This document shows, one piece after another, positions 1 to 6,401 of a stretch of 12,393 bases of DNA. Location of the stretch: the NCBI GenBank assembly GCA_025455345.1, contig JALOMS010000070.1:1-12393 (forward strand), in the 5' to 3' direction. The stretch comes from Thermoflexibacter sp. (GTDB lineage Bacteria > Bacteroidota > Bacteroidia > Cytophagales > Thermoflexibacteraceae). Both the position numbers and the translations under genes were made by a program. The notes below the pieces were generated by a model that saw only the letters and a list, made by a program, of their open reading frames with translations, did not search any database and was not told where the DNA came from. Within the stretch, counting starts at the first letter, position 1. Each line of letters begins with the position of its first letter.

Positions 1-633
1 TTTAAGGATTGGCTATACGAAGATGTAGCAAAAGAATTTGAGTTAAAGAAAACTCACTATCAAAGCCATCCTTTTACCATAGAAATAGATACACTTCATT
101 TTGATTTGAGTAATCCACTTACGCCTCACATTAGCAGATTGCAAAATATCTTGAACGAGTATGTGGACACTTGGAACGAAGATGAGTTGAAAACCATGTT
201 TATCAATCCTTTCATTAGTTTGGTAGATTTTGTAAGCCCGAATTACAAAGTGTTTACCCAACGCCCTATGTCTGTAAGATATGACAACGATACGAAATTG
301 ACAGAAGGACTTGTGGAGTTTATGCTTGCAAAAGGTTTGCAAACACCTCAAAAACCACACTTCTTTCTTCAAGAGTACAAACCTGAAAAACGCAGGGATA
401 ACGACCCACTTGGGCAGGTACTTATTGCGATGGTTGCCTCACAAAAGATAAACAATGACGACAGACCTGTTTTTGGAACGTATGTGGTAGGGCGATTTTG
501 GTTTTTTGTGGTGCTTGACGGCAAAAACTACGCAGTGAGCAAATCGTACAGTGCGGAAGATGACGAAATATTCAAAATTTTTGCTATCTTATTGCACATC
601 AAAGCAACTATGGACAGTATTTATCAAGAATAA
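1..633 (+). CDS. PD-(D/E)XK nuclease-like protein, 5' end cut by window
   Basis: The frame is open from the first base to TAA at 631-633, giving 210 residues without the true start. The visible part has an N-terminal helical stretch (LTPHISRLQNILNEYVDTW), then GLVEF, then FFLQEYKPEKRRDND, then a helix with GQVLIAMVASQ. The spacing of an acidic residue (E of LVEF), an E-x-K pair (QEYK) and a following Gln-bearing helix resembles the core of the PD-(D/E)XK nuclease fold seen in many uncharacterised Bacteroidota and cyanobacterial proteins. Catalysis is inferred, not shown. About 210 residues is near the usual size for such stand-alone proteins, so probably only a little is missing upstream. A TTG at 106 could be mistaken for the start, but the frame is coding-like well before it. 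The gene ends in a strong convergent terminator. Function in the cell is unknown. Confidence 0.7.
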   Translation, partial: FKDWLYEDVAKEFELKKTHYQSHPFTIEIDTLHFDLSNPLTPHISRLQNILNEYVDTWNEDELKTMFINPFISLVDFVSPNYKVFTQRPMSVRYDNDTKLTEGLVEFMLAKGLQTPQKPHFFLQEYKPEKRRDNDPLGQVLIAMVASQKINNDDRPVFGTYVVGRFWFFVVLDGKNYAVSKSYSAEDDEIFKIFAILLHIKATMDSIYQE

Positions 634-636
634 GAC

Positions 637-677
637 AAAACAACCTTCCTGCTTTTATAAAAGAGAAAGGTTGTTTT
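637..677. terminator. Bidirectional hairpin terminator
   Basis: A perfect 11-bp inverted repeat pairs AAAACAACCTT (637-647) with AAGGTTGTTTT (667-677). The loop holds a further palindrome, CTTTTATAAAAG (652-663). The arms end in an A-tract on one side and a T-tract on the other, so it could stop transcripts from both the gene ending at 633 (+) and the gene ending at 719 (-). It lies between the convergent gene ends. Confidence 0.7.
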
Positions 678-718
678 CAAAAAAAGGTGATAACAATAGT
701 AAAAAGATTTCGTGCTAT

Positions 719-916
719 TTATGCTTTTTTAGGATTATAAGCACAAGTATTAATTCCAAAAATGCTATACAGAGGACACCAATTAATCATTCCTGTTAGC
801 AATGGAACAAAGGCAATTAGTCCTAACCAAGACTGAAAAAATAAGCCTAATCCTCCGATGATGAGTGCTAATAATACTCTTACCATTTTGTCTGTTTTTC
901 CTACATTTGCTTTCAT
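719..916 (-). CDS. DUF2892 (YgaP-like) small inner-membrane protein
   Basis: A 65-residue protein with two hydrophobic segments (about residues 12-27 and 30-45), joined by a short turn and followed by WCPLYSIFGINTC. This is the pattern of the DUF2892 family, the transmembrane part of YgaP-like proteins, whose members often carry a C-P-x-Y-x-x-x-G-x-x-T-C motif at the C-terminus. The start at 916 is chosen because MKANVGKTDKMVR is the usual family N-terminus; an in-frame ATG ten codons upstream (946) would add an atypical leader. In other bacteria DUF2892 is found alone or fused to rhodanese domains in sulfur-handling operons, but no rhodanese is present here. It lies 84 bases downstream of, and on the same strand as, the Crp/Fnr gene, so co-regulation is plausible. 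The two cysteines (47 and 58) are conserved family features; the molecular role is not established. Confidence 0.85.
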   Translation of the reverse strand: MKANVGKTDKMVRVLLALIIGGLGLFFQSWLGLIAFVPLLTGMINWCPLYSIFGINTCAYNPKKA

Positions 917-938
917 AGTTTTATATATTTTAAAGTGG

Positions 939-959
939 AACATCATTTAATTTGATGTT
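939..959. promoter_or_regulatory. Inverted repeat in the leader of the DUF2892 gene
   Basis: AACATCA (939-945) and TGATGTT (953-959) form perfect 7-bp arms around a 7-base A/T spacer. On the minus strand this lies just downstream of the TAACTTTG element and upstream of the start at 916. It could be an operator, perhaps for the adjacent Crp/Fnr regulator, or a leader hairpin. It does not match the classical Fnr or Crp half-sites exactly. Confidence 0.4.
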
Positions 960-960
960 T

Positions 961-968
961 CAAAGTTA
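961..968 (-). promoter_or_regulatory. Bacteroidota -7 element for the DUF2892 gene
   Basis: On the minus strand these bases read TAACTTTG, an exact TAnnTTTG. The nearest upstream TTTG (983-987 region) is only 14 bases away instead of about 19, so the -33 element is weak or displaced. This may fit a promoter that needs an activator. It would give a leader of about 40 bases before the start at 916. Confidence 0.45.
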
Positions 969-1000
969 TTATATGCTCACTTCAAAATCTGTGATAAAAG

Positions 1001-1639
1001 TTACACAAGAGAAATTATTTTAATTTTTCCCCTAAATATTTTGATTTTACCTTCTGATTCGAGGATTTTTAGCAAACGCGACACCACTTCTCTCGCTGTT
1101 CCTAATTCGTCCGCTAATTGCTGATGAGTAGTTTGGATTTCATAGTTGCCTAATAGTTGAGTTTTTTTATGTAATAATTCTTTTAACCTCTCATCTATTT
1201 TGTTGAAAGCCAGCTCATTGACTACTTGCAAAAGTTCTTCAAATCTCTTGTGATAAAGTTTTTGTACAAAGGTGTTCCATGCGGGATAGGTTGCTGTAAG
1301 TTGGTGGATGTGGTGCGAAGGGAGCAGCAATACTTCCGTATTCGGCTCAGCAATTGCCTTAATCTGACTTGTAGCTCCGCTATTACTTGCTAAAATAGAC
1401 ATGATACACGACTCCCCTATTTTGACATAGTATAGCAAAATTTCTTTGCCTGACTCATCTTCTTGCATGACTTTGAGGCTTCCTTTGATAACCAAAGGGA
1501 TAAATCTCACATAATCATCTGGATTTAGTATGGTAGTTTCTTCTTCAAAAGATTTCATAATACTCATCTTTTCCAACTCATCTGACAGCAAAGGTGGAGT
1601 ATTAAATTCTGGAAAAAGTTGTTTGATTGGTTTCTGCAT
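1001..1639 (-). CDS. Crp/Fnr-family transcriptional regulator
   Basis: A 212-residue protein with the two-part Crp/Fnr layout. An N-terminal cyclic-nucleotide-binding-like beta barrel (about residues 15-115) includes VIKGSLKVMQEDESGKEILL and GESCIMSIL. A long dimerisation helix follows (about 125-155), then a C-terminal winged helix-turn-helix (about 170-205) with THQQLADELGTAREVVSRLLK as recognition region. Cys78 in GESC sits where cAMP-binding members have phosphate-contact residues; similar cysteine-bearing Crp/Fnr proteins occur beside DUF2892 genes in other Bacteroidota, suggesting a redox or sulfur signal, but this is inference. There is no N-terminal Fnr-type cysteine cluster. The ATG at 1639 is preferred; the frame extends to a TTG at 1693, adding 18 residues unlike the family. 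The DUF2892 gene downstream is the likely target or operon partner. Confidence 0.88.
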   Translation of the reverse strand: MQKPIKQLFPEFNTPPLLSDELEKMSIMKSFEEETTILNPDDYVRFIPLVIKGSLKVMQEDESGKEILLYYVKIGESCIMSILASNSGATSQIKAIAEPNTEVLLLPSHHIHQLTATYPAWNTFVQKLYHKRFEELLQVVNELAFNKIDERLKELLHKKTQLLGNYEIQTTHQQLADELGTAREVVSRLLKILESEGKIKIFRGKIKIISLV

Positions 1640-1732
1640 ATTTTGGTAGGATTGATTGTTAGAAAAACGTACTAATTTACATGATTTAAGCAAATCTTCT
1701 GATTTTTTAATTTTTTTTGATAAAAGCCTGAA

Positions 1733-1740
1733 GAAAGTTA
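1733..1740 (-). promoter_or_regulatory. Possible -7 element of the Crp/Fnr gene
   Basis: The minus strand reads TAACTTTC, one mismatch from TAnnTTTG, in the 156-base divergent gap between the Crp/Fnr gene and the creatininase-family gene. No TTTG was found at the expected distance. The rest of this gap is A/T-rich with no gene. Confidence 0.22.
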
Positions 1741-1795
1741 TTTATATACTATTAATTTTCTCGATATTTACAAAAATAAAACCTTGTCATACAGT

Positions 1796-2566
1796 ATGAT
1801 GATTCGCCCTTATATTTTAGCAGAAACCAATTGGAAAACAGTCAAAGAAACTGACTATCAGATTGCTATACTTCCTTGGGGAGCTACCGAAGCCCATAAT
1901 TATCATTTGCCTTATGCCACAGATACTATACAAGCGGATTATGTTGCCGCTGAGTCGGCTCGTTTAGCATGGGAACAAGGCGCAAAGAGTATTGTATTAC
2001 CTACTGTTCCTTTTGGCGTAAATACAGGACAGTTTGGGGTCAAACTCTGTATAAATATGAGTCCAAGCACCCAATTCGCTGTTTTAAAGGATATTACAGA
2101 TGTATTGTCGAGACAGGGCATTCGCAAACTTTTGATTATGAATGGGCATGGTGGCAATAATTTTAAACAGATGATTCGCGAACTTTACGTATATTTTCCT
2201 GATGTATTCGTATGTGCGATGGATTGGTACAAGGCGGCAAATTGGAATCTGTATTTTGACGAACCCGGAGACCATGCGGGCGAGATGGAAACAAGTGTGA
2301 TAATGAAAATCGCCCCCCAATGGGCTTTACCACTCTCTGAAGCTGGCGATGGAAAAGAGAAAAAATTTAAAATCAAGGGGTTGAGGGAAGGATGGGTCAT
2401 ATCCCAACGTCTTTGGACTGCGATTACAGAAGATACAGGAGTTGGCAATCCCCATAAAGCGAGTCCAGAGAAAGCGGAAAAATATCTCCAAGCCATTACT
2501 ACCAATATTGCTACGTTCTTGGTTGAGTTAGCCCAATGTCCTATTGATGAACTATACGAAAAATAA
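1796..2566 (+). CDS. Creatininase-family metal-dependent amidohydrolase
   Basis: A 256-residue protein, close to the 259 of Pseudomonas creatininase. The metal-binding pattern of the family is intact: in WGATEAHNYHLPYATD, Glu32, His34 and Asp43 have the same spacing as creatininase Glu34, His36 and Asp45. NGHGGN (116-121) supplies the equivalent of His120, and DHAGEMETS (158-166) the conserved glutamates. Known members hydrolyse ring or linear amides (creatinine, the formamide ArfB acts on, the mycofactocin precursor peptide cleaved by MftE); the substrate here cannot be read from the sequence. The NGHGGN form is nearer to the ArfB/MftE-like groups than to creatininase proper. Two ATGs (1796 and 1799) are adjacent, and an upstream TTG at 1784 is less likely. 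No mycofactocin or flavin genes are visible. The next gene starts 19 bases after the stop, so the two are probably co-transcribed. Likely cytoplasmic, since no signal peptide is seen. Confidence 0.9.
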   Translation: MMIRPYILAETNWKTVKETDYQIAILPWGATEAHNYHLPYATDTIQADYVAAESARLAWEQGAKSIVLPTVPFGVNTGQFGVKLCINMSPSTQFAVLKDITDVLSRQGIRKLLIMNGHGGNNFKQMIRELYVYFPDVFVCAMDWYKAANWNLYFDEPGDHAGEMETSVIMKIAPQWALPLSEAGDGKEKKFKIKGLREGWVISQRLWTAITEDTGVGNPHKASPEKAEKYLQAITTNIATFLVELAQCPIDELYEK

Positions 2567-2585
2567 ATCTTTAAACAAGCAGACA

Positions 2586-3554
2586 ATGAGATATTTATAT
2601 TTTTTGATTGCCTATTTTTTGATGACTGCCCCTGTTTTGGGGCAAGCCTCTGGTAATGTAAATTATAGGAATAATGGACAAAATTATAATAATCAAAATC
2701 ATTATAATAAAACCATCACCCCGCCACTCCAACCCGACCATAGTTTAGTATTGACAGTCAAAGGATTGAGTAACATCAAAGCAGATACATATATTGCTAT
2801 TTTTAGCATTACCCAAGTAGGAAAAACTACTGAAGAAGTCAATCAAGCCATAGACGAGAGAATCAATATTGTAAAAAAATCCTTAGAAGGCAAGACAGAA
2901 ATAAGCCTATTTGTAGATATGGTTTCTTTTGTGCCTGTTTATGAATATGAAGTAGATAAAAAAATTTTTAGCAAACGCACCTATAATGAAGTTCCTAAAG
3001 GCTTTGAGCTAAAGAAAAATTTGCACATCAAATACTCCAACCCCGATTTCTTGAACCAACTCATTACCATCTGTGCCAGTGCAGAAATTTATGATTTGGT
3101 CATTGTAGATTACATTTCTACTACTTTAGAACAAAAAAAGAAAGAACTTCTAACCAAAGCACAAAACATTCTCAAGGAGAAAATTAAAAATTATCAAGAA
3201 ATATTGGGTACTGATTTGACAAGTTTTGAGAAAGACCTCATAGACGGATTCAAAATATATTATCCTTCCGAGATGTATGATTCTTATGAGGCTTTTTCGG
3301 GGTCTTCTCTAAATCTCAAAAAAGGGGCTTATGTCAATAATGCGGACAAATCAGTAACCTTGTATTACCAATCTATTGTCAATAAGGATTTTGACTTTGT
3401 GATAGAGCCTGTAGTCGCAGAACCTGTCATCCAAGTAATTTACGAAATAACTATGCGAATCAGGCGAGAGAAAAAGAACGAAAATAGAAAGGAATACTTG
3501 ATTGTTACCCCTTCAGGAGAAATAAAAATACTGCCCATAGAAAAGGAAAAATAG
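2586..3554 (+). CDS. Secreted SIMPL (DUF541) domain protein
   Basis: A 322-residue protein beginning with a signal peptide (MRYLYFLIAYFLMTAPVLG, predicted cleavage after about residue 19). A short Asn/Tyr-rich linker (residues 24-41) follows, then a region from about 50 to 285 with the SIMPL pattern: a beta strand LVLTVKGLSNIKADTYIAIF, a helix of the EEVNQAIDERINIVKKSL type, a central strand around YEVDKKIFSKRTYNEVPKG, and a second long helix (KKKELLTKAQNILKEKIKN) before the C-terminal strands. SIMPL proteins are periplasmic or surface proteins of poorly defined function, some linked to oxidative stress or mammalian IRAK signalling. No lipobox cysteine is visible. The start at 2586 is chosen because it opens directly on the signal peptide; an in-frame ATG at 2544 lies inside the upstream gene and would put a polar leader before it. 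The family call is fairly secure, the function is not. Confidence 0.72.
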   Translation: MRYLYFLIAYFLMTAPVLGQASGNVNYRNNGQNYNNQNHYNKTITPPLQPDHSLVLTVKGLSNIKADTYIAIFSITQVGKTTEEVNQAIDERINIVKKSLEGKTEISLFVDMVSFVPVYEYEVDKKIFSKRTYNEVPKGFELKKNLHIKYSNPDFLNQLITICASAEIYDLVIVDYISTTLEQKKKELLTKAQNILKEKIKNYQEILGTDLTSFEKDLIDGFKIYYPSEMYDSYEAFSGSSLNLKKGAYVNNADKSVTLYYQSIVNKDFDFVIEPVVAEPVIQVIYEITMRIRREKKNENRKEYLIVTPSGEIKILPIEKEK

Positions 3555-3597
3555 AATAGGTAAGTATCTACGAGTCGGTGATGAAAAAATTTTTAAG

Positions 3598-3605
3598 TAT
3601 CTTTG
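3598..3605 (+). promoter_or_regulatory. Bacteroidota -7 element for the cytidylyltransferase run
   Basis: TATCTTTG matches TAnnTTTG exactly, 36 bases upstream of the start at 3642. The -33 region (about 3575-3578, TCGG) is a poor match. A 9-base direct repeat, TAAGTATCT, occurs at 3561-3569 and again at 3594-3602 overlapping this element, and its core GTATCT recurs inverted just before the start codon, so a repressor or activator site is possible. Confidence 0.5.
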
Positions 3606-3641
3606 CCGTAAAATTTAACTATTTACCATTTCTTAGATACC

Positions 3642-4316
3642 ATGAAAACCATCACAGCAATTATTCCTATGCGACACAGTAGCGAGCGCGTCAAAGGGAA
3701 AAACTATCGCTCTTTCAATGGAAAACCATTGTTCCACTATATTACAGAAACCTTGCTGAACTGTCCGTCTATCACTCAGGTAGTCATAGATACAGACAGT
3801 CCTACCATCATGGATTATGCCAAGGCAAACCTCCCCAAAGTAGTAATATTGGAAAGACCTGCTCATTTGAGAGATGGAAATATCCCAATGAATGATGTTT
3901 TACTAAATATTGTCAGACAGGTAGAATCCGATTTTTACTTACAAACACACAGCACCAATCCACTTTTGAGTTCGGAAACTATCCAAGAAGCAATAGATTT
4001 CTTTCTGAAAAATTATCCTATTTATGATTCTTTGTTCAGTGTAACGCGTATGCAAACCAGACTTTGGGACGGATTGGCAAGGGCAGTGAACCACAATCCT
4101 AATATTTTGCTTCGTACTCAAGACCTCCCCCCAATTTACGAAGAAAACTCATGCCTGTATATCTTTACAAAGCAAATACTGCAAGAAAGACATAATCGCA
4201 TAGGTAATAGACCATACCTATTTGAGATAGACCGCAAAGAAGCCATTGATATAGACGAGGAAATAGATTTTCTCATTGCAGAGCTTGCTCATAAGGTTCT
4301 CAAACAAAATAATTAA
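3642..4316 (+). CDS. CMP-sugar (acylneuraminate-type) cytidylyltransferase
   Basis: A 224-residue soluble protein with the NeuA-type nucleotidyltransferase signature. The N-terminal strand and loop IIPMRHSSERVKGKN (residues 7-21) has the R-x-x-S-x-R-x-x-x-K-N pattern that binds the CTP triphosphate. VVIDTDS (47-53) and LQTHSTNPLLSSETI (100-114) match family nucleotide and sugar-site motifs, EENSCLYIF the acceptor region, and IDRKEAIDIDEEIDF near the C-terminus the late conserved acidic motif. Such enzymes activate nine-carbon acidic sugars (sialic, legionaminic or pseudaminic acid) with CTP; which one is unclear. No sialic or pseudaminic acid synthase, nor other glycan genes, are nearby, so it is an orphan here. 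It is probably transcribed with the downstream MarC-family gene (16-base gap). KdsB is a distant alternative, but the length and the RHSSERVKGKN motif favour the NeuA group. Confidence 0.85.
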   Translation: MKTITAIIPMRHSSERVKGKNYRSFNGKPLFHYITETLLNCPSITQVVIDTDSPTIMDYAKANLPKVVILERPAHLRDGNIPMNDVLLNIVRQVESDFYLQTHSTNPLLSSETIQEAIDFFLKNYPIYDSLFSVTRMQTRLWDGLARAVNHNPNILLRTQDLPPIYEENSCLYIFTKQILQERHNRIGNRPYLFEIDRKEAIDIDEEIDFLIAELAHKVLKQNN

Positions 4317-4332
4317 TTCAATAAAAAATTAA

Positions 4333-4902
4333 ATGCTTGATTTACAACAAATTATTTCGGTTTCATTGATTCTATTTTCAGTCATAGACATTATAGGTTC
4401 TTTGCCTGTTATTATTACTCTCAAGCAAAAAGTAGGAAAAATAGAGGCAGAAACAGCTACTATCACCGCAGGAATATTGATGATAGCTTTCCTATTTTTT
4501 GGGAAGGCTATCCTAAATTTATTAGGCTTAGATGTAGCATCTTTTGCCATTGCAGGTTCTTTTATTATATTTATCATTGGAGCTGAAATGGTGCTTGGTA
4601 TTCATATTTTTAAGAATGAAGTACAAAATCCCAGTTCTACTTCCATCGTACCTATTGCCTTTCCATTAATAGCTGGCGCAGGCACCATGACCACTATCAT
4701 CTCATTACGAGCAGAATACACAGTTTACAATATCATTGTAGGAATTATTCTCAATCTTGGCTTGGTCTATTTGGTTTTGCGAAAGTCAGATTGGATAGAA
4801 ACCAAATTAGGACAGTCAGGCACAGAAGTCTTGCGGAGAGTTTTTGGTGTGATATTATTAGCAATTGCAGTCAAACTTTTTAAGAGTAATTGGGGTTTAT
4901 AA
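4333..4902 (+). CDS. MarC-family integral membrane protein
   Basis: A 189-residue, very hydrophobic protein with about six membrane segments (roughly residues 6-28, 42-63, 68-91, 104-127, 131-149, 166-184). The motif PIAFPLIAGAGTMTTII (107-123) corresponds to the hallmark P-x-A-x-P-x-x-x-G-P-G region of MarC/YhgN proteins, here with Ala in place of the second Pro, and DIIGSLP near residue 19-25 is the second typical family motif. Length and topology fit the family. MarC proteins were once linked to multiple antibiotic resistance, but that role has not held up, and the transport substrate is unknown. The gene begins 16 bases after the cytidylyltransferase and ends 22 bases before the DUF2062 gene, consistent with one operon. 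Confidence 0.9.
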   Translation: MLDLQQIISVSLILFSVIDIIGSLPVIITLKQKVGKIEAETATITAGILMIAFLFFGKAILNLLGLDVASFAIAGSFIIFIIGAEMVLGIHIFKNEVQNPSSTSIVPIAFPLIAGAGTMTTIISLRAEYTVYNIIVGIILNLGLVYLVLRKSDWIETKLGQSGTEVLRRVFGVILLAIAVKLFKSNWGL

Positions 4903-4924
4903 AAGGAAAACCCTATAACAACTC

Positions 4925-5383
4925 ATGGAAAATTGGCTAAAGGCAAAACTTTTACATCCACTCATCGCACTACTCAAGCAAGGAAGCACACCTTATACTC
5001 TGGCATGGTCTGTTACCATAGGTTTTGTGGTGGGGATTTTTCCTATTATAGGAGTAACAACTGTTATCTGCTTAGGTCTTGCCATTATCTTTCGGCTCAA
5101 TCTGGTAGCTATCCAATTGGTAAACTACCTCGTTTATCCTGTCCAATTGCTTTTGTTGATTCCTTATTTCCAGTTGGTTTCATGGTTTTTCGGGACAGAA
5201 AACCCCTTTTCTTCCATTGACCAAATCCAACGCTTATTCAATCAAGGTTTTTGGGAAGCTACATATAGCTTGGGGTGGCTATTAGCAGAAGCAATAATTA
5301 TCTGGGGAATCATAGCAATTCCTATTGGATTTATTACCTATTTTACTTGTCTGAATGTTTTTAAAAAATATGTAAAGGTGTGA
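4925..5383 (+). CDS. DUF2062-family membrane protein
   Basis: A 152-residue protein. The region TPYTLAWSVTIGFVVGIFP (22-40) followed by TTVICLGLAIIFRLNLVAIQ (45-64) and NYLVYPVQLLLLIPYF (67-82) is the DUF2062 pattern: an amphipathic helix, G-x-x-x-G-x-x-P, then R-x-N and a helix starting near Y-P. Three or four hydrophobic helices are predicted, the last at about 119-141. DUF2062 is widespread in Bacteroidota, sometimes fused to a glycosyltransferase, and its function is unknown. Here it is stand-alone. AAAAGGAAAA shortly before the start is a weak purine-rich ribosome site. Its stop codon overlaps a possible small downstream ORF by the GTGA arrangement. Confidence 0.8.
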   Translation: MENWLKAKLLHPLIALLKQGSTPYTLAWSVTIGFVVGIFPIIGVTTVICLGLAIIFRLNLVAIQLVNYLVYPVQLLLLIPYFQLVSWFFGTENPFSSIDQIQRLFNQGFWEATYSLGWLLAEAIIIWGIIAIPIGFITYFTCLNVFKKYVKV

Positions 5384-5505
5384 TTTTAAAAACTTTAGAG
5401 TTTATCATGCAGGATTATGTAGAACATCAGAAGCACCATCTCAAACAAATTCTACCAGAGGCAGACTTTCTAAGAAACCGATTTGCTAATGTCTATAATG
5501 CCTAA
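5380..5505 (+). CDS. Possible 41-residue ORF overlapping the DUF2062 stop
   Basis: A GTG at 5380 overlaps the TGA of the previous gene (GTGA), a common layout for translational coupling, and opens a 41-codon frame to TAA at 5503-5505. An internal ATG at 5407 would leave 32 residues. The peptide contains YVEHQKHHLKQILPEADFL, whose His spacing faintly recalls the last helix of DinB-type metal-binding bundles, so it may be a decayed 3' remnant rather than a complete gene. It ends 4 bases before the converging gene. Coding status is uncertain. Confidence 0.3.
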   Translation: MILKTLEFIMQDYVEHQKHHLKQILPEADFLRNRFANVYNA

Positions 5506-5509
5506 GTGC

Positions 5510-5929
5510 TTACTCTTTTAAGATAATTTTTTCTAAGCGCGAGAGTCTTTGGAGGAGGCGAGCATTTTCTAACTGCATGACTCGCTGGTCTAAATGAGCA
5601 AAACTTTCATTAAAATCTATCAATCGTATCAGAGCATCGCTGACCTTGCTCATGGTAGTTTCTACTTTTGCGAACTGCTTAGAAAACTCATCTAAATAGC
5701 TTTGGAATCTTTCTTGGCGAGTTTCCATAGACTCCATTCGGTCAAGCATACGCATCATTATCTTACTATTATCGAGCAGTATCGTCTCTACCCGCTCAAA
5801 CCTCTGCGTATGTGCTTGCAATGATTCTTCTATTTTTTCCAATCGCTCATTGGTAATAATCTGATTATCAGCGATTCTATCTACTTTACGAAGTAGCTCG
5901 GAGAATATTTCTAAATCATCTACGTTCAT
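5510..5929 (-). CDS. Coiled-coil protein, hypothetical
   Basis: A 139-residue, hydrophilic, almost wholly helical protein. Residues about 8-135 show heptad spacing of Leu, Ile, Val and Met (for example RLEKIEESL, RFERVETILL, MLDRMESMETR, HLDQRVMQLENARLLQRLSRL), typical of a long parallel or antiparallel coiled coil. There is no signal peptide, membrane helix, cysteine or recognisable enzyme motif. Similar short coiled-coil ORFs are common in Cytophagales-type genomes without known function. The start at 5929 is the only good ATG at the head of the frame; no exact TAnnTTTG was seen upstream. It converges on the plus-strand run with almost no gap and no obvious terminator. Function is unknown; it may act by self-assembly or as an adaptor. 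Confidence 0.7.
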   Translation of the reverse strand: MNVDDLEIFSELLRKVDRIADNQIITNERLEKIEESLQAHTQRFERVETILLDNSKIMMRMLDRMESMETRQERFQSYLDEFSKQFAKVETTMSKVSDALIRLIDFNESFAHLDQRVMQLENARLLQRLSRLEKIILKE

Positions 5930-6041
5930 GGAAATCTTTGGTAAAATATAGTTAGAAAATAAGATTAAGTAAATTTAGATTATTTGTTCTAAAAACAAAA
6001 GATGACAACAATATTTTTTTATGCAAATCAACAAATATTTC

Positions 6042-6118
6042 TTATAAGCAATGTTTGCACTGTTTTCTATTATTCAAAAAAATCTCTTAAGACTTTGCAC
6101 AGTGCAAACACCTTATAA
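6042..6118. repeat. Long inverted repeat with nested palindrome
   Basis: The left arm reads TTATAAG (6042-6048), four bases, then GTTTGCACTG (6053-6062). The right arm reads CAGTGCAAAC (6100-6109), two bases, then CTTATAA (6112-6118). Both blocks are perfect, giving 17 paired bases with a small bulge and a 37-base loop. The right arm also overlaps a local palindrome, TTTGCAC-A-GTGCAAA (6094-6108), so TTTGCAC occurs twice in direct and once in inverted order. It lies in the 208-base gap between two minus-strand genes and may be an operator, a terminator-like hairpin or the relic of a small mobile repeat. No T-run follows on the minus strand. Confidence 0.6.
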
Positions 6119-6137
6119 TTGCCAAACAAAGCACAAC

Positions 6138-6320
6138 CTATTTCTTAGGTTTTAACGCCTTCATTTGAGGATCATCGAGTGCATCTAACCCTTTTTCAAT
6201 CAGGTCGCTTGCCAAATCTACGATATTGGGTTTATCACCTGTTTTCTCCATCACCTCAATCTGTTTTTTTAAGAGAGCGGTATGAGTTTCTTCTTTGATT
6301 TTGATTCCTTTGATTTTCAT
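6138..6320 (-). CDS. Small ribbon-helix-helix-like protein
   Basis: A 60-residue protein: a short basic strand (KIKGIKIKEE, 2-10), a helix (THTALLKKQIEVMEKTG, 12-28), a turn, then a second helix (NIVDLASDLIEKGLDAL, 32-48) and a basic tail. This order, size and the IVDLASDLIEKGL helix resemble MetJ/Arc/CopG-type ribbon-helix-helix DNA-binding proteins, which act as dimers as antitoxins, plasmid copy-control or partition proteins. No adjacent toxin gene is seen: the next gene on this strand encodes a coiled-coil protein, after 208 bases. The inverted repeat at 6042-6118 or the AT-only palindrome at 6662-6716 could be its binding site, but this is inference. The assignment is by pattern only. 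Confidence 0.6.
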   Translation of the reverse strand: MKIKGIKIKEETHTALLKKQIEVMEKTGDKPNIVDLASDLIEKGLDALDDPQMKALKPKK

Positions 6321-6401
6321 AGGATTTCAAGTTTAAAAATTAAAAATATTTGACTTTAAGGGAATTAAACACGTTTACATTTTTTTTATTTTCCTTCACC
6401 A

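Noticed and set aside
1..633. First gene as part of a restriction-modification system with the type IIG enzyme
   Set aside because: They are more than 8 kb apart with unrelated genes between, and the type IIG enzyme already has its own nuclease domain.
551..799. 82-residue plus-strand frame crossing the terminator
   Set aside because: It runs through the end of one gene, the terminator hairpin and the antisense of the DUF2892 gene, so it is not a plausible gene.
2185..2586. 133-residue minus-strand frame opposite the creatininase-family gene
   Set aside because: It is antisense to an intact gene with all catalytic motifs and shows no motif of its own.
6002..6118. 38-codon plus-strand frame (MTTIFFYANQQ...)
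   Set aside because: It coincides with the inverted repeat, has no promoter or ribosome site and no coding-like composition; likely chance.
6138..6320. Ribbon-helix-helix protein as the antitoxin of a toxin-antitoxin pair
   Set aside because: No small toxin-like gene is adjacent; the next same-strand gene is a coiled-coil protein 208 bases away, and upstream is A/T-only DNA.
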